DNA of 47,019 nucleotides from positions 1-47,019 of the forward strand of contig JADGRB010000009.1 of assembly GCA_017881315.1 (NCBI GenBank), read 5' to 3'. Both the position numbers and the translations under genes were made by a program. The notes below the pieces were generated by a model. It saw only the letters and a program-made list of their open reading frames with translations, had not been told where the DNA came from and did no database searches. The first letter of the stretch is position 1, and each line of letters opens with the position of its first letter. Positions 31,113 to 40,975 of the stretch are shown one piece after another. The stretch is from Pseudomonadota bacterium. Lineage in GTDB: Bacteria > Myxococcota_A > Polyangia > Fen-1088.

Positions 31113-32411
31113 GTGGCCGACATCGTTCCATTCGCGGGGCTTCGCTACGATCCAGAGCGGGTCGGCGATCTTTCGCGCGTCCTGGCGCCGCCCTACGATG
31201 TGATCGGGGAGGCGGAGCGCGCCGCGCTGGAAGCGCGCCATCCGCAGAACGTGGTGCGGATCGAGCTGCCTCGGGGCGACGACGACACGCGCTACGCCGA
31301 GGCGGCGCGGCTGCTCTCGGCCTGGACCGCCGAGGGCGTCCTGCGCGCCGACACGACGCCGTCTTTCTACGTCTACGAGCAGGACTTCGATTGGGGCGGG
31401 CGCCGGCACACGCGCCGCGGCTTCTTCGCCGCCGTTCGCCTGGAGCCATTCGAGCGGCGGGTGATCCTGCCGCACGAGAAGACCCTGTCGGGACCCAAAG
31501 AGGACCGCTTGCGGCTCATGCGCGCGACGCACACCCAGATCTCGCCCATCTTCGGTCTGTTTCGCGACCCCGACAGCGCGGCGCGCGAGGTGATCGACGG
31601 CGCCACCTCGGTGGTGCCCACCGTCGACACGACCACGCCCGATGACATCCGGCATCGCCTGTGGCGGCTCGGCGCCGCGCCGGCGATCGCGCGGTTGACG
31701 CAGGTCCTCGCGGCCAAGCAGATCCTGATCGCGGACGGCCACCACCGCTACGAGACGATGCTGGGCCTCGGTCCCGAGCTGCGCGCGCTCGACTTCGCGG
31801 CGGGCGGGGCGGCGGCCGACTTCGCGATGATGTTCCTGGCGCGCGCCGAGGATCCCGGTCTGCTGGTCCTGCCGACCCATCGCCTGCTGCGGGATCTACC
31901 CGACTTCGATTTCCCGGCGCTCTGCGCCGCCGCCGCACCAGCGTTCGACATCGTCGAGGGGGACGAGGCGACGGCCGAGGCGATCGAGGAGCGCCTGGGG
32001 CGCGAAGGGACCGGCGGGGTGGTCTTCGCGGTTCGGGTGCCGGGCCGGGCGACGACCACCTGGTTCACGCTCAAGTCCTTCGTCGACCTGTCGGCGCTGG
32101 GCCCGCCGGCGCTGCGGAAGCTGGACGTGACGGTCTTGCACGGCGTGATCTTGGGATCGTTGCTCGGCATCGACGCCGCCGCGATGGCCAGCCAGTCCTT
32201 TCTGGCCTACACGCACGTCACCGCCGAGGCCCTGGCGCGCGTGGGCAGCGGCGAGGTGCAGGCCGCGTTTCTGATGAACGCGACCAAGGTCGAAGAGGTG
32301 CTGGCGGTCTGCGAGGCCGGCTTCGTGCTGCCGCAGAAGTCGACCTTCTTCCAGCCCAAGCTGGCGACCGGCCTGCTCATGTACGGCCTCGACGGTCCGG
32401 CGCCGCGCTAG
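31113..32411 (+). CDS. DUF1015 family protein
   Basis: PFAGLRYDPERVGDLSRVLAPPYDVI, IADGHHRYETML. Confidence 0.9.
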   Translation: MADIVPFAGLRYDPERVGDLSRVLAPPYDVIGEAERAALEARHPQNVVRIELPRGDDDTRYAEAARLLSAWTAEGVLRADTTPSFYVYEQDFDWGGRRHTRRGFFAAVRLEPFERRVILPHEKTLSGPKEDRLRLMRATHTQISPIFGLFRDPDSAAREVIDGATSVVPTVDTTTPDDIRHRLWRLGAAPAIARLTQVLAAKQILIADGHHRYETMLGLGPELRALDFAAGGAAADFAMMFLARAEDPGLLVLPTHRLLRDLPDFDFPALCAAAAPAFDIVEGDEATAEAIEERLGREGTGGVVFAVRVPGRATTTWFTLKSFVDLSALGPPALRKLDVTVLHGVILGSLLGIDAAAMASQSFLAYTHVTAEALARVGSGEVQAAFLMNATKVEEVLAVCEAGFVLPQKSTFFQPKLATGLLMYGLDGPAPR

Positions 32412-32449
32412 GACGGGGCGCCGAGGTGCAGGTGCAGGGACGCGCGCAG

Positions 32450-33184
32450 ATGCACGGGGAAGACAGCGGCGTCACCACCGACGCGCTCCTGCGGGGCCGC
32501 GTCCGCCTGTTTCAACCCGCGCGGGGTGCGCGGGTCAGCCTCGACCCGGTGCTGCTGGCTGGCTTTTTGGCGCCACCATTCGGGAGGTTTCTGGACATCG
32601 GCTGCGGGACCGGCGCGCTGGCGTTCCTGCTCCTGGCGCGGGATGAGGCGGCGACCGGTCTGGCGGTCGAGCTGCAACCAAAGCTCTCGGCCCTGGCCGC
32701 GCGCGGGCGCGACGAAAACGGGTGGCGTGAGCGGCTCGAGATCCTGGGCGGCGACGTGCGGGCCCTCGCCGCGACGCTGGGCGCCGGGCGGTTCGATCTG
32801 GTCGCGACCAATCCGCCCTACCGAACCGTCGACGAAGGCTTGCCGTCGCCCATCCCGGAGCGGGCGCTCTCCCATCACGAGATCGCGCTGGCGCTTCCCG
32901 AGTGGCTCGATGTCGCCGCTCGCACGGTTCGCCCGGGCGGTCGGGTTGCCGCCATCCTGCCGGCGTCGCGCACCATCGATCTCTGCGTCGAGATGCGCGC
33001 GCGCGATCTGACGCCGGTGCGTCTACGGACCGTTCACCCCTACGCCGATCGACCGGCGTCGCGAATTCTGGTGGAGGCCGAGCGCGCCGGCCGGAAACCC
33101 CTCACCATCGAGCCGCCCCTGGTGCTTCACGTCGAAGGCGTCCGCTACACGCCCGAAGCCCTGAGCCTCCTCGGCGAGGACTGA
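32450..33184 (+). CDS. Class I SAM methyltransferase, tRNA1(Val) TrmN6-like (upstream GTG at 32426 possible)
   Basis: FLDIGCGTGALAFLL and NPPY motif (VATNPPYRTVDEG). Confidence 0.85.
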   Translation: MHGEDSGVTTDALLRGRVRLFQPARGARVSLDPVLLAGFLAPPFGRFLDIGCGTGALAFLLLARDEAATGLAVELQPKLSALAARGRDENGWRERLEILGGDVRALAATLGAGRFDLVATNPPYRTVDEGLPSPIPERALSHHEIALALPEWLDVAARTVRPGGRVAAILPASRTIDLCVEMRARDLTPVRLRTVHPYADRPASRILVEAERAGRKPLTIEPPLVLHVEGVRYTPEALSLLGED

Positions 33185-33188
33185 GGCG

Positions 33189-34085
33189 TCAGGGCGGCGG
33201 GGGCGGGGACGCGGTCGCCGCCGGGGGCGCCGCTGCCGCGCCGGCCGGTTCCTTGGTGAGGGCGTCGTCGATGGGCGGCAGATCGTCGAGGTTCGGGACC
33301 AGCGTGATCTCGATGCGGCGATTCTTGGCCATGTTGTCGCTCGAGTCGTTGGCGGCGACCGGCGACTGGTCGGCGTAACCGGCGGCCGAGAGGCGCTTGG
33401 GTTCCATGCCGGCGCCGATCATGAAGTTGGTGACCTCGACCGCGCGGGCGGTGGACAGATCCCAGTTCGACCGGAAGCGCTTGGATTTGATGGGCACGTT
33501 GTCGGTGTGGCCGGCGACCTGAAAGTTGCGGTTGGGGAGCGACTTGAGCACGGCCGTCACCTGGGTGAGCGCGTCCTTGCCCTCGGGCTTGAGGTCGGTC
33601 TTGCCCGGGTCGAACAGGATCTTGTCGCCCAGACGCACGATCATCCGGTTCTCGCGGATCTCGACCTGCAGCTTGCCCGCGTCGGTGAGCGCCTTGAACT
33701 GCGTGACCAGCTTGCGGAACTGCGCCGCGCGCGCCTCGGCCTGCGCCTGCGCCTTCTTCAGCTCCTCCATGCGCTTTTGAGCCTGCTCGAGCTCGCCGCC
33801 CAGGTTACCGCGCTCGGTTTCGAGGCGCGACACGTCCTGGCCCAGCGAGGAGAGCTTGTTGGAGAGCACGGTCACGCGCGCGTCGCGGGAGGCCACGTCC
33901 TTCTTGTGCTGGGCGCGTTCCTTCTCGAGATCGCTCTCGGTCGCCGCCAGCTTCTGCTTCTGGGCGTCGCGGTCCTTGACCGTCGAGTTGTAGAGATCCT
34001 CGTCGATGCCGCAACCGAGGCCGCCCAGCGCGGTCGCCAGCGTCACGATCGCGACCACCATCTGGAGCTGCTGGTCTCTTCTCAT
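33189..34085 (-). CDS. OmpA-family lipoprotein with coiled-coil
   Basis: LGGLGC lipobox, coiled-coil, VAGHTDNVPI and NRRIEITLVP OmpA motifs. Confidence 0.9.
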   Translation of the reverse strand: MRRDQQLQMVVAIVTLATALGGLGCGIDEDLYNSTVKDRDAQKQKLAATESDLEKERAQHKKDVASRDARVTVLSNKLSSLGQDVSRLETERGNLGGELEQAQKRMEELKKAQAQAEARAAQFRKLVTQFKALTDAGKLQVEIRENRMIVRLGDKILFDPGKTDLKPEGKDALTQVTAVLKSLPNRNFQVAGHTDNVPIKSKRFRSNWDLSTARAVEVTNFMIGAGMEPKRLSAAGYADQSPVAANDSSDNMAKNRRIEITLVPNLDDLPPIDDALTKEPAGAAAAPPAATASPPPPP

Positions 34086-34399
34086 CGAGTCCCTCCTTTG
34101 CCGCGCGGGGTGGGTCTTCCAGAGGCCGTCGCGCCGAACACCCGGTCGAGGATGGCGTCGACCGCCGCAGCGCCGATCGGGCTCGGCCCGGGCGCGAAGT
34201 CCCAGTCGAGATTCGCCAGCAGGCGGGTGCGGGCCCAGTCGCGTCCGTGGCCGAGGCGGTGGAGCAAGCCGGCGCGGTCTTCCAGCTCCGTCCGGTACAT
34301 CCCCTCCCGGCGCCCCTGCTCGATCTTCGCGCGCCCGCGGCTCGGTCGGGAATCCAACCAGTCGAACGGCGGATCGGATCGCGAAGGGGCCTTCGGCAT
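34082..34399 (-). CDS. Hypothetical protein, 105 aa
   Basis: ORF sits between mazG and the OmpA gene with a 4-nt overlap; no recognised domain. Confidence 0.55.
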   Translation of the reverse strand: MPKAPSRSDPPFDWLDSRPSRGRAKIEQGRREGMYRTELEDRAGLLHRLGHGRDWARTRLLANLDWDFAPGPSPIGAAAVDAILDRVFGATASGRPTPRGKGGTR

Positions 34400-34405
34400 C
34401 GCCCG

Positions 34406-35263
34406 CTACTCTAGACCTTCGGCGCGCTTGGCGGCTTGCCAAAGTCGCTCTTGCTCGTCGGGCGAGGCGTCGGCGACGGCGCGCCCTTGCTCGGCCAGCG
34501 TCCGCTCGACGTGACCGAACCGGCGCGCGAAGCGATCGGTCGAGTCGCGCAGCGCCTGCTCGGCGTCGAGACCCATCCGGCGAGCCAGGTTGACCGTCGA
34601 GAACAGCAGATCGCCGAGCTCGCGCTGCATCTGCGCCCGATCGCCGCCCCGGCGGGCCTCGTCGAGCTCCCGCAGCTCCTCGTCGATCTTGGCGCGGGGA
34701 CCGTCGGCGTCGGTCCAATCGAAACCGACCGCGCCCGCCTTTTCGCCCGCCCGGGTGGCGCGCAGGAGGGCCGGCGCGCTCCGGGGGATCCCGTCCAGCG
34801 CGCCGTGCTTTCCCTTCTCCGCCTTCTCGGCGGCCTTGAGCTTGGCCCAGTTGGCGAGCACGTCGCCGGCGTCCTTGGCGACGACATCCCCGAAGACGTG
34901 CGGGTGCCGGCGCACCAGCTTGGCGACGATCGCGCGCGCGACGTCGTCGATGCCGAACTTCCCCTCGGCGAACCGAAGCTCCGACTGGAAGACGATCTGC
35001 AACAGCAGATCGCCCAGCTCTTCGCGGTGATCGTCGGCGTTGCCGCTGGCGAGCGCGTCGACCACCTCGTAGGTCTCCTCGACCAGATAGGGGACCAGCG
35101 TCTCCAGCGTCTGCTCGCGATCCCAGGGGCAGCCGTCCGGCGCCAGCAGGCGCTGCATCAGGCCGCACAGCTTGGTCACCTCCGCGCCCGTCTGTTTGCC
35201 CGGCAGCGGCGCGAGATCGGGGAGCGCCACGGGCGGGGGTGAGCTCGGCACGGCGGGCAGCAT
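34406..35263 (-). CDS. mazG: Nucleoside triphosphate pyrophosphohydrolase
   Basis: LLAPDGCPWDREQTLETL, EETYEVVDAL, EELGDLLLQIVFQ, RRHPHVFGD. Confidence 0.95.
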   Translation of the reverse strand: MLPAVPSSPPPVALPDLAPLPGKQTGAEVTKLCGLMQRLLAPDGCPWDREQTLETLVPYLVEETYEVVDALASGNADDHREELGDLLLQIVFQSELRFAEGKFGIDDVARAIVAKLVRRHPHVFGDVVAKDAGDVLANWAKLKAAEKAEKGKHGALDGIPRSAPALLRATRAGEKAGAVGFDWTDADGPRAKIDEELRELDEARRGGDRAQMQRELGDLLFSTVNLARRMGLDAEQALRDSTDRFARRFGHVERTLAEQGRAVADASPDEQERLWQAAKRAEGLE

Positions 35264-35319
35264 AACGCGTTTGGGTGGAGGTTTGAACGCGCCCGACCCG
35301 CGTGCTATCTCGATGGACG

Positions 35320-36309
<990 letters not shown>

Positions 36310-36324
36310 GGTAATCTGGGGCCC

Positions 36325-37974
36325 GTGAGCGAGCCGGGAGCGCCACCCACCGAAGAACAGGCTGCCGCGGAGCGATCCCGTTACGAGCTGTCGCAGCTGG
36401 TCGCCACCTCACGGGCGCTCGCCTCGGAGCGGGACATCGGCAAGCTGCTGGCGCTGATCCTCGAGTCCTGCCGACAGGTGACCGGCGCCGATGCGGGCAG
36501 CGTCTACGTGATGGAGGACGACGAGGCGACCCCGCCGCAGAAACGCCTGCGGTTCATGCTGTCCCAGAACGACTCCATCAAGATCGACTTCAAGGAGTTC
36601 ACGCTGGCCGTCGACGAGAAGTCGATCGTCGGACAGTCGGTGCTCTCCGGCCAGCCGATCAACATCGCGGATCTGGCCCGCTTGCAAGACCAGACGACGG
36701 GCACTATCGGATTGGCGGCCCAGGCCGCTCCAGCTCGGCGCACGCCGACGCTGCGCCACAACCGCAGCTTCGACGACAAGACCGGGTACCGGGCCCGCTC
36801 GATGCTCACCGTGCCGATGCTGTCGGCGATGGGCGAGGTGATCGGCGTCGTCCAGCTCATCAACAAGAAGCGCGACCCGCGCCGGGCGCTCGCGCCCGCC
36901 GAGATCGAGGCCGAGGTGATTCCCTTCGACCAGCGGGCGGAGGAGCTGGCGCTGGCCTGGGTCGCGCAAGCGGGGGTCTCCCTGGAAAACGCGTTGCTCT
37001 ACGACGAGATCCGCAAGCTGTTCGACGGCTTCGTCGACGCGGCCGTGATCGCCATCGAATCCCGCGATCCGACCACCTCCGGTCACTCGCGTCGGGTGGC
37101 CACCTTGTCGGTGGAGCTGGCCAAGAAGATCGACGCCATCCCCGACGGATCGTTCGCCGACGTGCGCTTCACCGAAACCCAACTGCAGCAGATCGAGTAC
37201 GCCGGCGTGCTGCACGACTTCGGCAAGGTCGGCGTGCGCGAGAAGGTGCTGGTCAAGGCCAAGAAGCTCTACGAAGAGGACCGGCAGCTGGTCAAGCTTC
37301 GCTTCTCGTACATCAAGAAGGCGCTCGAGGTGGAGCATGCCGAGCGCAAGCTGCGGGTCGCGCTCGAGCTTTCGAAGAGCGATCTGCCGGCGCGGTTCGG
37401 CGAGATCGACGCGGAGCTGGGGCGGCGGATGGACGAGGTCGACGAGGCCTGGGCCTTCGTCAATCGGGTCAACGAGCCGACCGTCCTGGATCAGGGAGGG
37501 TTCGAGCGCCTGGTGGAGATCGCGGGGCTGGTCTATCTGTCGCCGAGCGGGGAGCTGCATCCCTATCTGGAGAGCGACGAAGTGGCGGCGCTGCAGGTGC
37601 GCCGGGGAAGCCTGACCGAGATCGAGCGGGTCGAGATCGAGCGCCACGTGGTCAACACCTACAAGTTCCTGAGCACCATCCCCTGGGGGCGGCGCTACGC
37701 CGACGTGCCGCGGATCGCGGCCGCGCACCACGAGTACCTGAACGGCACCGGGTATCCGCATCACCTGGGCGCTGGCGAGATCCCCATCGAGTCGCGGATC
37801 ATGACCATCGCCGACATCTTCGACGCGCTGACCGCCTCGGACCGACCGTACAAGAAGGCGGTGCCGATCGATCGGGCGCTCTCGATTCTCGAATCCGAGG
37901 TCAAGGCCGGCAAGTGCGACGCGCAGCTCTTCCGCGTGTTCGTCGACGGCGAGGTCTACAAGAAGGTGATCTGA
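36325..37974 (+). CDS. GAF domain plus HD-GYP-like phosphohydrolase
   Basis: GAF region, GHSRRVATLSVEL, HDFGKVGVREKVL, HHEYLNGTGYPHHL, IADIFDALTASDRPYKKA. Confidence 0.9.
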   Translation: MSEPGAPPTEEQAAAERSRYELSQLVATSRALASERDIGKLLALILESCRQVTGADAGSVYVMEDDEATPPQKRLRFMLSQNDSIKIDFKEFTLAVDEKSIVGQSVLSGQPINIADLARLQDQTTGTIGLAAQAAPARRTPTLRHNRSFDDKTGYRARSMLTVPMLSAMGEVIGVVQLINKKRDPRRALAPAEIEAEVIPFDQRAEELALAWVAQAGVSLENALLYDEIRKLFDGFVDAAVIAIESRDPTTSGHSRRVATLSVELAKKIDAIPDGSFADVRFTETQLQQIEYAGVLHDFGKVGVREKVLVKAKKLYEEDRQLVKLRFSYIKKALEVEHAERKLRVALELSKSDLPARFGEIDAELGRRMDEVDEAWAFVNRVNEPTVLDQGGFERLVEIAGLVYLSPSGELHPYLESDEVAALQVRRGSLTEIERVEIERHVVNTYKFLSTIPWGRRYADVPRIAAAHHEYLNGTGYPHHLGAGEIPIESRIMTIADIFDALTASDRPYKKAVPIDRALSILESEVKAGKCDAQLFRVFVDGEVYKKVI

Positions 37975-37976
37975 GC

Positions 37977-38435
37977 GTGCCCGTTTCGACGCTCGTCCGC
38001 GGGCGCGCGGGTCGTGCTGTCGACGCCGGCGTGCGCCGTAGGGTCGCGGCGCGGGTGCGGGTCGCGTTGCGCGCGCTCGGCCGCGCCCGGTCGTCCGCCA
38101 CGCTGGTCTTCACCGACGACGACGAGATCCGCGCGCTGAACCGCGACTACCGCAAGCACGACCGCGCGACCGACGTGCTCAGCTTTCATTTGCAGGAATT
38201 GGCGGGCGAGACCGATCCGGCGGGCGACGGGATCGCGCTCGGCGACATCGTCATCTCGGTCGAGACCGCCCGGCGCCGCGCCCACGGCCGCCGCCTGGGC
38301 GCCGAGCTGGAACGCCTGGCCATCCACGGCCTCTGCCACCTGTTCGGCCACGACCACCAGAAGAAGGCCCAGGCCGCGCTGATGTTCGCGCTCGAGCGGC
38401 GCCTGCGAAGGCTGCCGCTCGAACGCACGGGGTGA
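37977..38435 (+). CDS. ybeY: Endoribonuclease YbeY
   Basis: NRDYRKHDRATDVLSF and HGLCHLFGHDH metal site. Confidence 0.93.
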   Translation: MPVSTLVRGRAGRAVDAGVRRRVAARVRVALRALGRARSSATLVFTDDDEIRALNRDYRKHDRATDVLSFHLQELAGETDPAGDGIALGDIVISVETARRRAHGRRLGAELERLAIHGLCHLFGHDHQKKAQAALMFALERRLRRLPLERTG

Positions 38436-38437
38436 AC

Positions 38438-39199
38438 CTACGGGCGCCTGCGGGTCGGGAGCGGGAACGGGGTCATGTTGGTCATGGCCGCGGTGCCGCT
38501 GTCGTTGACGACGCTGCAGGTCGAGTCGAACATCGCGCAGGTCGCCGATTGCATGGGGCCGGAGTTGCCGCCTCCGTCCGTCGCGAAGAACGCGTTCAGG
38601 CTCGCCGCGGTGATCGAGCTACAGCTTGGTACCGCGGCAAAGTACTGGAGGTCGGCGGTGATAAGCTGGTTGATGCAGGTGGTGTAGTCGGCCACGGTCG
38701 CCTGGCAACTGGACGGTATCGACGCGATGTTGCAGGTTCCAGAGCTGGTGCAGGTGCCGGCGTCTGCGCTGGTCGCGGCGCAATCTGCTCGAAGCTGGGC
38801 GTTGGTCGCAGAGGGATTGAAGGACAGGTCGGAGTCAGCGGCCAGGAGGCCAAAGAACGGGGCCTCCGCGTCGCAGATGGTCGGCGCTTCCGCGCGGCCG
38901 AAGTTCCCAATGTCGTTGCAGAGCTGGGTTTGCTGACTGCTGGTCAGACCCGTCAGCTTGGTGCCGCCGGGCACGCTGGTGGTGAACGTGCCGCTGGTGT
39001 TGCCGCTCCCCGTGGTCCCGCCGCTCCCCGTGGTCCCGCCGCCTCCTGCTCTGCCGGCCGATCCGGTGGTGCCGGCCGATCCGGTGCTGCCGCCCTTGCC
39101 GGTATTTCCCCCGGTTCCTCCGCTGCCGCTGCTGCTTCCGCAGCCAACCAGCGCCGCGATCGTCAGAACAACCCCACACCCCAAGATCTTGCTGTGCAT
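38438..39199 (-). CDS. Cys-rich lipoprotein with Gly/Ser/Thr low-complexity linker
   Basis: LVGCGSSSGSGG lipobox, GTTGSGGTTGSG repeats, about a dozen Cys downstream. Confidence 0.8.
   Translation of the reverse strand: MHSKILGCGVVLTIAALVGCGSSSGSGGTGGNTGKGGSTGSAGTTGSAGRAGGGGTTGSGGTTGSGNTSGTFTTSVPGGTKLTGLTSSQQTQLCNDIGNFGRAEAPTICDAEAPFFGLLAADSDLSFNPSATNAQLRADCAATSADAGTCTSSGTCNIASIPSSCQATVADYTTCINQLITADLQYFAAVPSCSSITAASLNAFFATDGGGNSGPMQSATCAMFDSTCSVVNDSGTAAMTNMTPFPLPTRRRP
39004..39088. repeat. 18-bp-period in-frame repeats encoding the Gly/Ser/Thr linker
   Basis: ccgctccccgtggtcccg at 39004-39021 and 39022-39039; tgccggccgatccggtg at 39053 and 39071. Confidence 0.85.
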
Positions 39200-39206
39200 T
39201 CGTCGT

Positions 39207-39237
39207 GTCTCCCGTTTTTAAAGTTAACTCGGGAGAC
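39207..39237 (-). promoter_or_regulatory. 5'-UTR hairpin that would sequester the SD of the lipoprotein gene
   Basis: Perfect 8-bp stem GTCTCCCG/CGGGAGAC with 15-nt AT-rich loop; GGGAG SD-like arm is 7 nt from the ATG. Confidence 0.55.
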
Positions 39238-39304
39238 TTTCGCACGAGTCGACGGCGTCCGACAGTGATCGCGATCGGGTGGCGGCGCCAGAACTTTGGC
39301 GCGC

Positions 39305-39499
39305 TCAGAACCGCATGCCGCGCTTGGCGCGGTAGAGGAACCACTTCCAGGTCAGGTAGCCGGCGCCGGCGGCGGCCGGGATGATGAGGAAGGTGCTGGC
39401 GCTGGCGACCCCCAGAAGGACCGTCCCGCCCCACGCCGCCGCCGCGTAGATCCCCTTCTTCTTGGCTTCCGCCTTGTCGCGCGCGATCAAGCTGTCCAT
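39305..39499 (-). CDS. Small membrane protein, 64 aa
   Basis: Two hydrophobic stretches after a basic N-terminus; no known domain. Confidence 0.6.
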   Translation of the reverse strand: MDSLIARDKAEAKKKGIYAAAAWGGTVLLGVASASTFLIIPAAAGAGYLTWKWFLYRAKRGMRF

Positions 39500-39554
39500 G
39501 CGGCCTCCCCCTCAAAGATGCCATTGCGAGCGCGCGGGCGCCATCTGGCCCCTC

Positions 39555-39938
39555 TCAATTCAGAAGCTGGGGCTGATTCAGGCGGAAGGGCGCGATCTCG
39601 GCCTCGAATTTGTCGCCCTCGCTGGTGACCATCTGGTAGCTGCCGCGCATGGTTCCCGCGGGCGTGGCGATCACGCACCAGCTGGTGTATTCGAATTCTT
39701 CGCCGGGACGGAGCACCGGCTGCGCGCCAACCACCCCTTCGCCCCGGACCTCCTGCACGGCGCCGTGGGCGTCCGAGATGATCCAGTGGCGGCTCTTGAG
39801 CTGCGCGGTGACCGTCCCACGGTTGGCGATGTTGACCGTGTACGCGAAGGCGTACTGCCGCGCGGAGATTGACGAGCGCTCGGCCATGTACTCGCTGCGG
39901 ACCGTGACCAGAATTCCCTGGGTGAGCACAGACGACAT
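39555..39938 (-). CDS. apaG: ApaG (DUF525) domain protein
   Basis: YAFAYTVNIANRGTVTAQLKSRHWIISDAHG, GEGVVGAQPVLRPGEEFEYTS, GTMRGSYQM. Confidence 0.93.
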   Translation of the reverse strand: MSSVLTQGILVTVRSEYMAERSSISARQYAFAYTVNIANRGTVTAQLKSRHWIISDAHGAVQEVRGEGVVGAQPVLRPGEEFEYTSWCVIATPAGTMRGSYQMVTSEGDKFEAEIAPFRLNQPQLLN

Positions 39939-40010
39939 GGGTGTTTGCTCGACAACGTGCCAAAATTGCGCGATGCATTCAAGGGCCACCATGGAGACGG
40001 TCTCTTCCCG

Positions 40011-40967
40011 ATGAGCGGCGTCGCGATCGCCGGTGCCACCGGCCTGGTCGGGACCGCCCTGGCGGCCTCCTGCGCGCGCGACGGGATCCCGGTCTCCGCG
40101 CTGGTCCGCAACGTCGCCCGTGCCGCCGAGCTCTTGCCGGCGGCGACCCTGCACGCCTGGGATGCGACCCGCGGCTCGCCGCCCGAGGCGGCCTTCGCGG
40201 GCGTCGAGGTGGTGGTGAATCTGGCGGGTGAATCCATCTCGAGCGGCCGCTGGACCGAGGCGCGCAAGAAGCTCCTGCGCGACAGTCGGGTGGTCGGCAC
40301 GCGCGCGCTGGTCGATGGCCTGCGCGGCCTCACGGACCGGCCGAAGCTCCTGATCTCGGCCTCCGGGACCGGGGTCTACGGCGACCGCGGCGCCGAGATC
40401 CTGACCGAGACGGCGGCGGCGGGGCAGGGCTTCCTCGCCGAGCTGGCGCGGGACTGGGAGGCGGAGGCGATGAAGGCCACCGAGATCGGCATGCGGGTGG
40501 TGATCCTGCGCAACGGCGTGGTGCTGTCGAAGGGCGGCGGCATCCTGCGCAAGATTCTTCCGCCGTTCCGGCTCGGGCTGGGCGGCAGGATCGGCAGCGG
40601 CGCCCAGTGGATGCCCTGGATCCACCTGGAAGATGAGATCGGGTTCATCCGCTACGCGATGGCCCACGAGTCGGTGCAGGGGGCGTTCAACGCGGTGGCG
40701 CCCGAGCCCGCCACCAACGGAGAGTTCGTGCGGGCGGTCGGCGAGGCACTGGGCCGCCCGACGGTCCTGGCCGCGCCCGCCTTTGCGCTGCGCCTCGCGC
40801 TCGGGACGATGACCGACGAGGTGCTGCTGGCCAGTCAGCGCGCCATGCCGGTCCGAACGCTGGAGACCGGGTACGCCTTCCGCCACCCCTTGCTTCGTCC
40901 GGCGCTGGTCGAGTTGCTGGCGAAGAGGCGCGATCCGGAAGCCGCCGCGGCGGCCAGCTCCACCTGA
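40011..40967 (+). CDS. TIGR01777 family NAD(P)-dependent epimerase
   Basis: GATGLVGTAL, VNLAGESISSGRWTEARKKLLRDSRV, SASGTGVYGDRG, WIHLEDEI. Confidence 0.93.
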   Translation: MSGVAIAGATGLVGTALAASCARDGIPVSALVRNVARAAELLPAATLHAWDATRGSPPEAAFAGVEVVVNLAGESISSGRWTEARKKLLRDSRVVGTRALVDGLRGLTDRPKLLISASGTGVYGDRGAEILTETAAAGQGFLAELARDWEAEAMKATEIGMRVVILRNGVVLSKGGGILRKILPPFRLGLGGRIGSGAQWMPWIHLEDEIGFIRYAMAHESVQGAFNAVAPEPATNGEFVRAVGEALGRPTVLAAPAFALRLALGTMTDEVLLASQRAMPVRTLETGYAFRHPLLRPALVELLAKRRDPEAAAAASST

Positions 40968-40975
40968 GAGATCAC

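Noticed and set aside
39944-39973. Second sigma-54 promoter upstream of apaG (minus strand TGGCACG)
   Set aside because: The -12 GC would be at N11 rather than N10 and there is no TTGC box.
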